Part shown: positions 55,191 to 64,000 of the stretch, piece by piece
How positions within the stretch are numbered: the first letter of the stretch is position 1
Layout: each line of letters opens with the position of its first letter
Assembly: GCA_913062955.1 (NCBI GenBank)
Contig: CAJXZP010000013.1
Location: 1-64,000 of the forward strand
Direction of reading: 5' to 3'
Length of the DNA stretch: 64,000 bases
DNA from: an uncultured Flavobacteriales bacterium
GTDB lineage: Bacteria > Bacteroidota > Bacteroidia > Flavobacteriales_G > Salibacteraceae
The notes under the pieces: generated by a model
Databases searched by the model: none
Seen by the model: only the letters and a program-made list of their open reading frames with translations
Told to the model about the DNA's origin: nothing
Made by a program: the position numbers and the translations under genes

Positions 55191-56966
55191 ATGTCCAAAG
55201 AGTTAAAAAGACTGTTCGATCTACCTTATTATCAGCTAGAAAAGTATCCTTTGGAACGTAGTTTTTCATCCAAAATTAATGGGAAGTGGGTCAGTATTTC
55301 ATCGCAACAATTGGTGGATCAAGCCAATGAAGTGAGTAAGGGTTTGTTGGCTATGGGGATTCAACCCGGAGATAAAGTGGGTTTGATTTCTAATAACCGG
55401 TATGAATGGCACATTATGGATATTGGAATCCTTCAAATTGGAGCGGTTAATGTGCCTATTTATCCCACTATTTCGGCTGCCGATTATGATTATATTTTTA
55501 ATCATGCAGAGCTAAAAATCGTTGTAGTTTCAAGTTCTGAAATTTTGGATAAAGTAAATAGTATAAAAGAGAAAGTACCATCGCTAACGAATGTATTCAC
55601 TTTTGAGAAAATTGAGGGGGAAACGCATTGGTCTGAGATTAAATCCAAAGGAGCTGATATTGAATTGTCGCAAGTAACCGATTTAATGAAAGAGGTGAAA
55701 ACAGACGATATGGCTTCCATTATTTATACTTCTGGGACTACCGGTAGACCCAAAGGAGTAATGCTTTCCCATGCAAATATTCTATCCAATGTGGTCGCTT
55801 CGGGGGAACGTTTTCCAGCGAGATACGGGCAAAAATCGATTTCTTTTTTACCTATTTGTCATATTTATGAAAGGTCATTAACCTATTTGTATATGATGGA
55901 AGGAACAAGTGTTTATTTCGCTGAAAGTATGGAAACCATTGGTGAAAATATTAAGGAAGTAAAACCCGAGGTATTTTCGGCCGTACCTAGATTACTAGAA
56001 AAAGTATTTGACAAAATTATTGCCAAAGGAGAAGAACTAACGGGAGCCAAAAAAATGTTGTTTTTCTGGGCCGTGGATCTGGGCGAAAAGTGGATGCCAA
56101 ATGGGGAGAATGGTTCTTTCTATGAATTTAAATTGAGTATTGCAAATAAGCTTATTTTCAGTAAGTGGAGAGAAGCTTTAGGTGGAAATGTGATTGCCAT
56201 TTCTTCGGGAAGTGCTGCCCTTCAACCACGGTTGGCTCGGGTATTTAATGCCGCTAATATTCCAATTTTTGAGGGATATGGTTTAACAGAAACATCCCCC
56301 GTTATTTCGGTAAATGAACTGGAAAATGAAGGTCTGATGATCGGGACAGTAGGTCGGGTAATCAATAATGTTCAGGTGAAATTTGGAGCAGATGGTGAGA
56401 TTTTAGCCAAAGGGCCAAATGTGATGTTGGGCTATTATAAAGATCCTGAAAAAACACGGGAGGTATTAACTGAAGATGGGTGGTTTCATACCGGGGATAT
56501 TGGAGAGTTAGTGGGTAAAACAAAGGACTTTTTGAAAATCACGGATCGTAAAAAGGAAATGTTTAAAACCTCTGGGGGTAAATATGTAGCGCCACAATTA
56601 ATTGAGAATATGTTGAAAGAATCTCGTTTTGTGGAGCAGGCAATGGTGATTGGGGAAAACCGGAAGCATCCGGCTGTATTACTGGTCCCCGCTTTTGATT
56701 TTGTATACGAATGGGCAAAACGACATGATGAACAGGTATCTACTCCAGAAGAATTGGTGAAGAATGAAAAAGTGAAAGCCCGGATCTGGAAAGATATTTC
56801 CAGAATTACGGAGAATTTAGGCAGTTGGGAAATTCCTAAAAAAATGGAGTTGTGCTCGGATGTTTGGTCCATTGAAAACAATGAATTGACGCCCACTTTA
56901 AAATTGAAACGTAAAGTGGTTTTAGAAAAACACCAAGCAGAAATAAAACGTATTTATGGCGAATAA
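55191..56966 (+). CDS. Long-chain fatty acid--CoA ligase (AMP-binding)
   Basis: A 591-residue ANL-superfamily ligase activating fatty acids to acyl-CoA. The P-loop-like A3 motif is IIYTSGTTGRPKGVMLSH near residues 178-195, A5 is EGYGLTETSPVIS, A7 is DGWFHTGDIGEL, A8 is ITDRKKEMFKTSGGKYVAPQ and the C-terminal Lys region is PTLKLKRKVV. Length and motif pattern match the FadD15/long-chain acyl-CoA synthetase group. It is single-gene, with a small hairpin (AAGCGAA/TTCGCTT) just after the stop. Confidence 0.93.
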   Translation: MSKELKRLFDLPYYQLEKYPLERSFSSKINGKWVSISSQQLVDQANEVSKGLLAMGIQPGDKVGLISNNRYEWHIMDIGILQIGAVNVPIYPTISAADYDYIFNHAELKIVVVSSSEILDKVNSIKEKVPSLTNVFTFEKIEGETHWSEIKSKGADIELSQVTDLMKEVKTDDMASIIYTSGTTGRPKGVMLSHANILSNVVASGERFPARYGQKSISFLPICHIYERSLTYLYMMEGTSVYFAESMETIGENIKEVKPEVFSAVPRLLEKVFDKIIAKGEELTGAKKMLFFWAVDLGEKWMPNGENGSFYEFKLSIANKLIFSKWREALGGNVIAISSGSAALQPRLARVFNAANIPIFEGYGLTETSPVISVNELENEGLMIGTVGRVINNVQVKFGADGEILAKGPNVMLGYYKDPEKTREVLTEDGWFHTGDIGELVGKTKDFLKITDRKKEMFKTSGGKYVAPQLIENMLKESRFVEQAMVIGENRKHPAVLLVPAFDFVYEWAKRHDEQVSTPEELVKNEKVKARIWKDISRITENLGSWEIPKKMELCSDVWSIENNELTPTLKLKRKVVLEKHQAEIKRIYGE

Positions 56967-57230
56967 GCGAAAACTTAATTCGCTTTAAAAAGAGGGTCTC
57001 TATTATTTGTTACAATGGGTATTTTTGCCGGTAATTACTCTCGTTTAGGGTTGTGCAGTAGATAGCTTTCGGATTTGGTGGGGCGGGATAGTTCATTCTC
57101 GAATAGAATAAATCGGCAATATAGCCATGTCCAGTATACTTTAAGCTCCCATTTCATGCTGTTTTAGGATGGGTTACTGGGAATGATAATTTTGGATATT
57201 AGGTATTCGTCTTAAAGAATAAAAAATAAA

Positions 57231-57824
57231 ATGATTTACGAATTTGAAGGGTTTGTTCCCGTAATACACGAAACCGCTTTTGTACATCCTTTGGCTTCCG
57301 TGATTGGAAATGTAATTATTGGGGCCAATGTTTTTGTGGGTTCTGGTGCGGCTATCAGAGGTGATATCGGTAAAATAATTATTGAAGATGGTTGCAATGT
57401 ACAAGAAAACTGCATCATTCATATGTTTCCTGGTAAAACGGTCGTGTTGAAAGAAATGGCTCATATTGGTCATGGAGCTATTGTTCATGGTGCTGTGGTA
57501 GGTAAGAACAGTCTAATTGGTATGAATGCCGTTTTAATGGATGATGCTATAATTGGTGATGAATGCGTTATTGGTGCATTATGTTTTGTTCCTGCAGGGA
57601 AAGAAATTCCAGACCGAAGTATTGGAGTAGGGAATCCAGTGAAAATTGTGAAGGAAGTTTCGGACAAAATGATCGGTTGGAAAACGGATGGAACTCTGTT
57701 GTATCAAAAATTGGCGGCAAGTAGTCATGAAACTTTAAAAGAGGTAGAACCGTTAAGGGAAGTACCAAAGGATAGAATGGATCAAGAAGATGTATTCAAA
57801 CCTTGGAATGAAACTAAAAAGTAA
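57231..57824 (+). CDS. PaaY/gamma-carbonic-anhydrase-like hexapeptide-repeat protein
   Basis: A 197-residue left-handed beta-helix protein with hexapeptide repeats (VIGNVIIGANVFVGSGAAI, IVHGAVVGKNSLIGMNAVLM). The three metal-binding His expected for the gamma-carbonic anhydrase group fit His64 (CIIHMFPGK), His81 and His86 (HIGHGAIVHG), and the loop of Cam is absent as in CamH/CaiE/PaaY types. The C-terminal helix has GWKTDGTLLYQKLA, typical of PaaY. It may act as a carbonic anhydrase or as a thioesterase like PaaY. The start of a bestrophin gene 3 nt downstream favours bicarbonate biology. Confidence 0.85.
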   Translation: MIYEFEGFVPVIHETAFVHPLASVIGNVIIGANVFVGSGAAIRGDIGKIIIEDGCNVQENCIIHMFPGKTVVLKEMAHIGHGAIVHGAVVGKNSLIGMNAVLMDDAIIGDECVIGALCFVPAGKEIPDRSIGVGNPVKIVKEVSDKMIGWKTDGTLLYQKLAASSHETLKEVEPLREVPKDRMDQEDVFKPWNETKK

Positions 57825-57827
57825 ATC

Positions 57828-58739
57828 ATGTTAATTGACAATAAAATTCCAATAATTTACTCCCTGGGAAAAATCAAGGTGGAGTTAATCGTGGTGACCA
57901 TTTATGCGGTTGGGATTGTGATATTAAATGATGTGATCCATCTAGGACACATGTCCATTCCTCTTGGTATTCCTACATTGTTAGGAACCACTATTTCTTT
58001 GATTTTGGGTTTTAGAATTTCCCAATCCTATGATCGTTGGTGGGAAGCACGTAAAGTTTGGGGGGGGATAGTAAATGATTCTCGAACCTTGATTCGGCAG
58101 GTGATGACCTTCGTGAATACGGGGAACCCGGAGGAAGATCATAAAATACATGAAGATTTTGTGAATGCACAAATTGGATTTTGTTTCGCACTAGCGAAAA
58201 CTTTGAGAGGTTTAGATCCCTTGGATAGGTTACTTAAAAATTTCACGGAATCGGAATTGAAAGCCATTTCCAGGGAAAGTAATGTGCCAAATGCCATTTT
58301 GAAACTGCATGCTTTACGATTAAAAATGGCTATCGATAGAGAATTGGTGTCTGGATTTGAAACCATCCAAATTGACAATACCATTTCTAGATTGACTGAT
58401 CATATGGGGAAAGTAGAACGGATTAAATCAACGGTTTTCCCGGTAACTTATACCTTATTAGTGGAGTTTTTACTTTACTTATTTGTGATGTTGTTACCCT
58501 TGGGTTTGACCGATTATTTTGGCTATCTAATGGCTCCGTTATTGATATTGATTAGTGTACCCTTCTTTTTGTTAGAAAAGACGGCTATAAATCTTCAAAA
58601 TCCATTTAATAACAATAAAACGGATACTCCAGTGATTACCATTTCCAAAACAATTGAAATGAACTTGAACCAAATGATTGGTAAAGACTTCCAACGAGAT
58701 TTAAGTAACCCCGAAGATGGGCCTTTTTATGTCATGTAG
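57828..58739 (+). CDS. Bestrophin family anion channel
   Basis: A 303-residue membrane protein of the bestrophin/UPF0187 family. The first two membrane segments flank IPLGIPTLLGTTISLILGFR, followed by the family signature SQSYDRWWEARKVWGGIVND and RTLIRQVMTF. The C-terminal part has PVTYTLLVEFLLYLFVMLLP and DYFGYLMAPLLILISVPFFL, then the NPF-like motif LQNPFNNN. Bacterial members form pentameric anion or cation channels, and algal members pass bicarbonate. It is separated by 3 nt from the gamma-carbonic-anhydrase-like gene, so the two are almost certainly translated from one mRNA. Confidence 0.92.
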   Translation: MLIDNKIPIIYSLGKIKVELIVVTIYAVGIVILNDVIHLGHMSIPLGIPTLLGTTISLILGFRISQSYDRWWEARKVWGGIVNDSRTLIRQVMTFVNTGNPEEDHKIHEDFVNAQIGFCFALAKTLRGLDPLDRLLKNFTESELKAISRESNVPNAILKLHALRLKMAIDRELVSGFETIQIDNTISRLTDHMGKVERIKSTVFPVTYTLLVEFLLYLFVMLLPLGLTDYFGYLMAPLLILISVPFFLLEKTAINLQNPFNNNKTDTPVITISKTIEMNLNQMIGKDFQRDLSNPEDGPFYVM

Positions 58740-58743
58740 GCTT

Positions 58744-60843
58744 TTAGGAAATACTACCCCAGTTTGGATGCTTCTTCGCATAAGCAATAAAGTTCTTTCG
58801 GAGTAAGGCATTTTCAGCTAACGATAAGTTGGAGTCTTGTTCCAATAAGGTTTGAGCCGCCTCACGCGCAACTTTTAGTATTTTTCCATCCGTGGCTAAA
58901 TTGGCAATATTGAAATCAAGAATCCCACTTTGCTGAGTGCCCATAATATTACCTGGGCCACGAAGGTTTAAATCGGCTTCAGCTACTTCAAAACCATCAT
59001 TGGTTCGGACCATGGTTTCAATTCGAGTTCGAGCGTCAGAACTGAGTTTGTAATCCGTAATCAATACACAATAAGATTGTTCTGCCCCACGACCTACACG
59101 ACCTCTTAACTGGTGGAGTTGTGCGAGTCCAAATTTTTCTGCGCTTTCAATAATCATGATGGATGCATTGGGTACATTTACTCCCACTTCAATCACGGTG
59201 GTGGCGACCATAATATGCGTTTCTCCCCGGACAAATCGTTGCATTTCCATTTCCTTATCAGCTGGTTTGAGTCTGCCATGAACTACCGAAACTTGAAATT
59301 CTGGTGTAGGAAACTCTCTCGAAATAGATTCAAACCCATCCATTAAATCTTTGTATTGGAAATGCTCCGATTCTTCGATCAATGGATATACCACATAAAC
59401 TTGACGTCCTTTTGCAATCTCTTTTCGCATAAAACCAAAAATACCTAACCGGTGCGCATCGTATTTATGAATGGTTTGAATCGGTTTTCTTCCGGGGGGA
59501 AGTTCATCAATAATACTCACCTCCAAATCGCCATAAAAGCTCATGGCTAAGGTTCTGGGAATAGGGGTGGCCGACATAATTAAAATATGAGGGGGGACTT
59601 TGCTTTTTGCCCACATCCTTGAACGTTGCGCCACTCCAAAGCGATGCTGTTCATCAATAACAACAATTCCTAAATTTTGAAACTTCACCCGGTCTTCAAG
59701 AAGTGCATGGGTACCTATAATTATCGAAATTTCTCCGGCCTCTAAAGCCGCTAACCTTTCTCTACGATCTTTGGTTTTAGTAGACCCGGTAAGTATAGTC
59801 GTTTTTATGCCTATGGGTTCGAGTAACTCCGAAACGCCAATATAATGCTGTTGGGCTAAAATTTCCGTAGGCGCCATTAAGGCGGCCTGATACCCATTGT
59901 CCATTGCCAATAACATAGCTAAAACCGATACAATAGTTTTTCCACTTCCCACATCCCCCTGTAAAAGACGGTTCATCTGTTTTCCCGTCTTTACATCATT
60001 TCGAATTTCTTTGACCACCCTTTTTTGGGCGCCTGTTAATTCAAAGGGTAGCACTTCGTTATAAAACTGAGTAAATTTTTCTCCCACACGATTAAAAACA
60101 AATCCGCCCTTTTCGGTATTTCGATGGTTTTTAAATCGAAGAATCTGTATTTGCATAAAAAACAATTCTTCAAATTTTAAACGGTACCGAGCCAGTTTTA
60201 GCTGATCGGGTGTACTCGGGAAATGAACTTCAAAGAAGGCTAAATGACGCGGCATTAAATGCCATGTTTCCAGAATATGTGGAGATAAAATTTCCGGTAA
60301 ATTGATGGAGATTTGTTGGGTGATTGTATACACTAATTTCTCAATCGCTTTCGTATGTAGGTTGGCTGAATTTAGCTTATCTGTACTATGGTAAATAGGT
60401 TGCAGCTCTCGTCCGTTGGTCGCTTTTGCGCTACTTGAAGGTTCTAGTTCGGGATGCGCAATATTGTATTTGCCATTAAATCGGGTCGGTTTCCCAAAAA
60501 GTACAAATTCTTTTTCTGGATCTAATTTGGGTTCCACCCATTTGATTCCTTTGAACCAAATCAATTCAATGACTCCGGTCTCATCGTAAAATTCCGCGAT
60601 AAGACGCATTTTTCGGGCTTGGCCCATTTTACGGATTTTTCGAACATGCCCTTTAAATTGCATAAAGGCTTGGTCTTGGTTGGCGTTCTCCACCTTATGG
60701 AATTGGGAACGATCAACATAGCGGAAAGGAAAATGAAATAATAAATCGCCAAACGTGAAAATGTGCAATTCCTTTTGCAGGAGTTCCGCCCTTTTCGGAC
60801 CAACACCTTTCAAAAATTCTATTTTCGTTTGAAGTGGATTCAT
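58744..60843 (-). CDS. recG: ATP-dependent DNA helicase RecG
   Basis: A 699-residue SF2 helicase that regresses stalled replication forks. The N-terminal wedge/OB region begins FLKGVGPKRAELLQKELHIF and FPFRYVDRS. The helicase core has Walker A GDVGSGKTIVSV, PTEILAQQHY, the DExH box DEQHRFGVAQR, motif III MSATPIPRTLAM, VATTVIEVGVNVPNASIMI and the motif VI region LHQLRGRVGRG. The TRG-like C-terminal part is EADLNLRGPGNIMGTQQSG. It is convergent with the bestrophin gene (4-bp gap). Confidence 0.96.
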   Translation of the reverse strand: MNPLQTKIEFLKGVGPKRAELLQKELHIFTFGDLLFHFPFRYVDRSQFHKVENANQDQAFMQFKGHVRKIRKMGQARKMRLIAEFYDETGVIELIWFKGIKWVEPKLDPEKEFVLFGKPTRFNGKYNIAHPELEPSSSAKATNGRELQPIYHSTDKLNSANLHTKAIEKLVYTITQQISINLPEILSPHILETWHLMPRHLAFFEVHFPSTPDQLKLARYRLKFEELFFMQIQILRFKNHRNTEKGGFVFNRVGEKFTQFYNEVLPFELTGAQKRVVKEIRNDVKTGKQMNRLLQGDVGSGKTIVSVLAMLLAMDNGYQAALMAPTEILAQQHYIGVSELLEPIGIKTTILTGSTKTKDRRERLAALEAGEISIIIGTHALLEDRVKFQNLGIVVIDEQHRFGVAQRSRMWAKSKVPPHILIMSATPIPRTLAMSFYGDLEVSIIDELPPGRKPIQTIHKYDAHRLGIFGFMRKEIAKGRQVYVVYPLIEESEHFQYKDLMDGFESISREFPTPEFQVSVVHGRLKPADKEMEMQRFVRGETHIMVATTVIEVGVNVPNASIMIIESAEKFGLAQLHQLRGRVGRGAEQSYCVLITDYKLSSDARTRIETMVRTNDGFEVAEADLNLRGPGNIMGTQQSGILDFNIANLATDGKILKVAREAAQTLLEQDSNLSLAENALLRKNFIAYAKKHPNWGSIS

Positions 60844-60939
60844 GTATCAATTACAAAATCCAAAAATAGAATTCTTACGGAAGCATTAAAAAATATTTCT
60901 TGCCAATTCTTACCGCTAGATCCATTATTGATCAAATTA

Positions 60940-62061
60940 TTACCAATTAAAGTTTGCCGTTGTGTTATTGGAATACTGATTTTGCGATACATAAGGAGGG
61001 ATGGCACCCGTTTGTGAAAATATGCCGTATCCGTACGAATCAGAAATGGTACAATTTGAAATACGTATTGAATTTAGTGAATTAGACTGTATGTAAATGT
61101 TTGCCTGTGTAGACCATCCGCCCTGGCCTCCATTTTTTATGACACAGTAGGTCATTTCACTGGAATTTGGAAATCCCTGAAATTTGATTCCTTCCCAATA
61201 GTGAGTAGAACTGGTAGAAGGGTAGGCTTCAAAGGTAATGGGGCGACTTTCTGTTCCTTTTGCAATTAAAACGCCTGAAACTTGGAAGCTTCCATCCTGA
61301 AACTGTAAGGTGCTTCCAGGATCTATTGTGAGTTGGTCATAACCACTATTAGAAATGATTAAATCGTCATAAAAAACAAGAGGTGCTGTTTGGGCTTTCC
61401 ATTGGTGGACTCCAGAAATATACTCGTATTCTGATTCCACTTTTATTTGCTGATGACTATCATATTCATTATTCCCTCCTAGAGTATATACTTGGTCTAA
61501 ACCAATGTGAATACATGTATTGTGATTTTCGACACTGGAAAAGGTATTGAAGTCAAATTCTTTAAATCCATAATTATAGATTTGAACTCCAAAAGAACAT
61601 TCCTGAAAATGGCAATTATTTATTGTCATTCTTGCGTTTTGTTCGGTAATTGCAACATCATCAAAGGAACAAAATTCAAAAGTGCTAGAAATACCTCCTG
61701 CTAATGAAATATAACCCTGGTTATTTTGATATCCATTATAGAAACCTACGCCCTTGAACTGAACAAGAGAGTCTGCTGTGCCTATGGCCTGAATAGATGC
61801 TCCCGAGTATTCTGAAGTGTAAAAGGTAGTCCCTTCAAATATGACTATGGCACCTGGGTTTATTGTCAAAATAGCCGAATCCGATAGTTCGATGTTGTAT
61901 TTTATTAGATATCTCGTTCCTCCAAAAAAGGTGGTGTTTGTGTAGATGTTTTGGTTTATTTCAATCGTTTGGACTAATGGATATAACTCTGGTTGTTCAA
62001 TCTTTTCGCAGGAACAAAGAATAGCAGTACTAAGCAAAAGGATAAATAAAAGGTTTTTCAT
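60940..62061 (-). CDS. Lipoprotein with right-handed beta-helix (polydisulfide-free pectate-lyase-like fold)
   Basis: A 373-residue lipoprotein with lipobox ILCSC (Cys18). Parallel beta-helix rungs follow (IQAIGTADSLVQFKGVGF, FEFCSFDDVAI, MTINNCHFQECSFGVQIYNY, YCVIKNGGQGGW, IRISNCTISDSYGYGIFSQ). The pattern resembles Bacteroidota surface proteins that bind or hold together complex glycans, but no catalytic residues are evident. A second segment (IDPGSTLQFQDGSFQVSGVL) repeats the N-terminal INPGAIVIFEGTTFYTS, so the protein looks internally duplicated. Function unknown. Confidence 0.75.
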   Translation of the reverse strand: MKNLLFILLLSTAILCSCEKIEQPELYPLVQTIEINQNIYTNTTFFGGTRYLIKYNIELSDSAILTINPGAIVIFEGTTFYTSEYSGASIQAIGTADSLVQFKGVGFYNGYQNNQGYISLAGGISSTFEFCSFDDVAITEQNARMTINNCHFQECSFGVQIYNYGFKEFDFNTFSSVENHNTCIHIGLDQVYTLGGNNEYDSHQQIKVESEYEYISGVHQWKAQTAPLVFYDDLIISNSGYDQLTIDPGSTLQFQDGSFQVSGVLIAKGTESRPITFEAYPSTSSTHYWEGIKFQGFPNSSEMTYCVIKNGGQGGWSTQANIYIQSNSLNSIRISNCTISDSYGYGIFSQTGAIPPYVSQNQYSNNTTANFNW

Positions 62062-62437
62062 TTTTATCGGTTTACGGCAAACATAATCATCTTAAGCAAT
62101 ATTAAGGACTGAATTTCGAAACCGAAGTTTGTTAACTCCACAATTTTTTGTCGTTTCGCCACATCAATTGTTGAATTCACCACTTTGTTTTTGTAGCCAT
62201 TTAGAATATGCCTTTTATTGCATGGTAGTAGTTTAGTAATACCATTTGAGCATTAAGAAGGGAATTGATAAAAAAATATACCTTGTGTGGAGTTAGGGGT
62301 GTAATATGATTTGTGTGCAATCTTAACCCTAAAAATCAGACTATTAATTTTTCTTCGCTCAAATGGTATTTCATTCTAAATGTAATTACAAATGTGGATG
62401 CTCCATATATTTTAAATATTCCATAATTGGTTTTTTA
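62062..62437. other. 376-bp intergenic region with a 14-bp inverted repeat
   Basis: AATACCATTTGAGC at 62238-62251 and GCTCAAATGGTATT at 62357-62370 are perfect inverted repeats 105 bp apart. The region between is AT-rich with no coding capacity. The rest of the gap presumably holds divergent promoters for the beta-helix lipoprotein and the sensor kinase; no confident promoter match was seen. Confidence 0.6.
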
Positions 62438-64000
62438 TTGAAGTACTTATTATTCATATCTTATTTATTTATTTATTCACTCTGCTTAGGGCAGGATATT
62501 AAATACGATTACACTGTTTTTTCCGATGAATCGAAAACGGAATATGAAAGAATTGAAGCTATTTACTATGTGCAATTAAGCCAATACAAATTTCATCAAC
62601 AAGAAATCGATTCCTTTGTAAATGAATTGAGTGACCCCAAGAAGTTTCCTGAACTTTCATGTAAACTACACATGCTTAAAAATCGAATCCTTTTCATGGA
62701 GAGGAAATTTGTCGATTATATTCCAGCAGCAATGAACGTGTTAAATGGAAATTGCCCATTAACATTTCGTGATACTGTATTGATATATTGGTCTCTAGCA
62801 AAATCCATTGAACATGGTGGAATCTATTTGGAAGCCCTTAAATACCGGAAAAAACTGGAGGTAATTTTGCCTAGATATTTTGAAATGTACCCCGGTCACC
62901 TTCATTACTTAACAAATATGAGTGACTTCTATTACGCACAAGGAAAATTTAAAGAAGCAAAGAATTCCTATTTGGAGAAATTGAATTATTTGTACCAGCA
63001 TAAGAGTACGTTTTATCTGGGGTCATTAACCAATAGTGTGGGGGTGTGCTATAATCATTTGGGAATGCCGGATTCGGCCATGATCTACTTTACAAAAGCA
63101 TTGGGTTTATATAGAAAATATACCGGCTTTGATAGTGCATATATCGAGGGGCTTATCAAGGGAAATATTGCACAGTCCTTGATGTTAAAAAAGGAGTATC
63201 ATAAAGCCATCCCCTTATTGGAATTGGATATTTCCGGGAGTAGAACAGAGGAACCAAAAAATGCCATAGCAAGTATGATTGAAATTGCCGAGTGTTATTC
63301 TAAGATTGGTAATGTATCTACGGCCAAATTGTATTATGATTCCATAGATAATTGGGGGCAGGAGTTTGCTTTGAACTATCGTTTGAGATTAAAATATTTA
63401 GATGGAAAGGCACGTGTTTTTGAAGGGGTGGGTGAAACAGATTCGGTCATTAAATTACTTCATACCATTATTTCCATCATTGAAACCCGAGAACGAGAAA
63501 TTGAAATAAATCAGAGTAATGTGTTAATGGCATTATATGGCGTAAAGGAAAAACAAGAGATTTTTGATAAACAAAAAATTGAAAATCAAAATGCCCAATT
63601 AGAACTTATTCAAAAATCAAAAAATCAATGGTTAATAATTGGGATATCCGGGGGGATTTTTGTAGTGCTGATTGTTGTTTTAATTGCCCATAATAAAGTG
63701 TCTAAACAAAAAAGGCAACTGCAGAAAAATAATGAGCTTAATAAAGCTTCTTTAGATGAAAAAGAGGTGTTGCTGAAAGAAATTCATCACCGGGTAAAAA
63801 ATAATTTACAGGTCGTGTCAGGTTTAATGCATTTGCAGTCTTCCAAAATAGATTCTCCTGAAGTACTTGCGATGATCGAGGAAGGGCAGCATCGTATTGA
63901 GTCTATGGCGCTGATACACCATATGTTATATCAGGATGATCAGGATGTGGCTGTTATTGAGTGTCAAGAGTACTTGGACCAATTGGTGGGGCAAATTGAG
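62438..64000 (+). CDS. TPR sensor histidine kinase, HisKA_2 type (cut by window end)
   Basis: An open frame of 521 codons runs off the window. TTG at 62438 gives a normal signal peptide ([18 protein letters not shown]); an in-frame ATG at 62363 would add a cysteine-rich 25-residue leader and lies in an inverted-repeat arm. The periplasmic part has TPR-like helices ([39 protein letters not shown]). One membrane segment follows ([19 protein letters not shown]), then a coiled coil and [20 protein letters not shown], the phospho-acceptor box of HisKA_2 kinases. The ATPase domain lies beyond the window. Confidence 0.88.
   Translation, partial: MKYLLFISYLFIYSLCLGQDIKYDYTVFSDESKTEYERIEAIYYVQLSQYKFHQQEIDSFVNELSDPKKFPELSCKLHMLKNRILFMERKFVDYIPAAMNVLNGNCPLTFRDTVLIYWSLAKSIEHGGIYLEALKYRKKLEVILPRYFEMYPGHLHYLTNMSDFYYAQGKFKEAKNSYLEKLNYLYQHKSTFYLGSLTNSVGVCYNHLGMPDSAMIYFTKALGLYRKYTGFDSAYIEGLIKGNIAQSLMLKKEYHKAIPLLELDISGSRTEEPKNAIASMIEIAECYSKIGNVSTAKLYYDSIDNWGQEFALNYRLRLKYLDGKARVFEGVGETDSVIKLLHTIISIIETREREIEINQSNVLMALYGVKEKQEIFDKQKIENQNAQLELIQKSKNQWLIIGISGGIFVVLIVVLIAHNKVSKQKRQLQKNNELNKASLDEKEVLLKEIHHRVKNNLQVVSGLMHLQSSKIDSPEVLAMIEEGQHRIESMALIHHMLYQDDQDVAVIECQEYLDQLVGQIE

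Noticed and set aside
56959-56985. Hairpin after the acyl-CoA ligase gene as a terminator
   Set aside because: A 7-bp stem (AAGCGAA/TTCGCTT) overlaps the stop codon but has no T tract after it, so it is too weak to list.
1-64000. tRNA, rRNA, insertion sequences, prophage or toxin-antitoxin genes
   Set aside because: No cloverleaf, transposase, integrase or phage structural motif was recognised on either strand by eye.

Overview
The window is chromosomal DNA of a member of the Bacteroidota, most likely a Flavobacteriales-type bacterium. The evidence is direct. It holds a complete mraZ-to-ftsZ division and wall cluster in the Bacteroidota gene order, with a PASTA-tailed division transpeptidase and a diverged FtsL. 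It also holds many secreted proteins ending in type IX secretion (T9SS) C-terminal sorting domains, plus HmuY-like proteins, a large uncharacterised outer-membrane protein family and Bacteroidota-type -7 elements (TAnnTTTG). I see no rRNA, tRNA, CRISPR array, phage or insertion sequence.

Layout. 1-2.4 kb: end of an unknown gene, then tatD, engB and an alpha/beta hydrolase on the minus strand. 2.6-18.1 kb: a MraZ-type operator and the dcw cluster (mraZ, rsmH, ftsL, ftsI, murE, mraY, murD, ftsW, murG, murC, ftsQ, ftsA, ftsZ), mostly overlapping by 1-26 nt and closed by a strong terminator. 18.2-28.4 kb: envelope genes, namely two T9SS-secreted proteins, three outer-membrane barrel-type proteins and a repeat-rich intergenic zone with a roughly 110-bp dispersed repeat on both sides of one gene. 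28.4-28.9 kb: an acyl-CoA thioesterase. 29.0-35.9 kb: a five-gene minus-strand iron/heme locus, in transcription order a T9SS-sorted double HmuY-like protein, a TonB-dependent receptor with heme-receptor boxes, FeoA, FeoB and a double HmuY-like lipoprotein. 36.1-41.9 kb: ribF with a leucine-rich-repeat protein and a small thiamine-binding-like protein, a lipoprotein cyclophilin, rnhB, a glycosyltransferase and a flippase. 42.0-45.9 kb: sucAB with a terminator. 46.1-50.4 kb: three tandem paralogous T9SS proteins in which each start codon lies inside the last codons of the previous copy. 50.4-60.8 kb: pssA, an amidohydrolase lipoprotein, a CAP-domain protein, a nitronate monooxygenase-like enzyme, an acyl-CoA ligase, a PaaY/gamma-carbonic-anhydrase-like protein coupled to a bestrophin, and recG. 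60.9-64 kb: a beta-helix lipoprotein and a TPR sensor histidine kinase cut by the window end.

How the genes work together. The dcw cluster makes lipid II and the divisome, and its first gene probably controls the operon through the 10-bp-spaced repeats upstream. The HmuY/TonB/Feo operon reads as one route for iron: surface capture by two differently anchored HmuY-like proteins, outer-membrane import, then inner-membrane ferrous iron transport by FeoAB. That combination, the self-overlapping T9SS array and the carbonic anhydrase-bestrophin pair are the best candidates for undescribed biology here. All functional calls come from motif recognition by eye; no database search was run.
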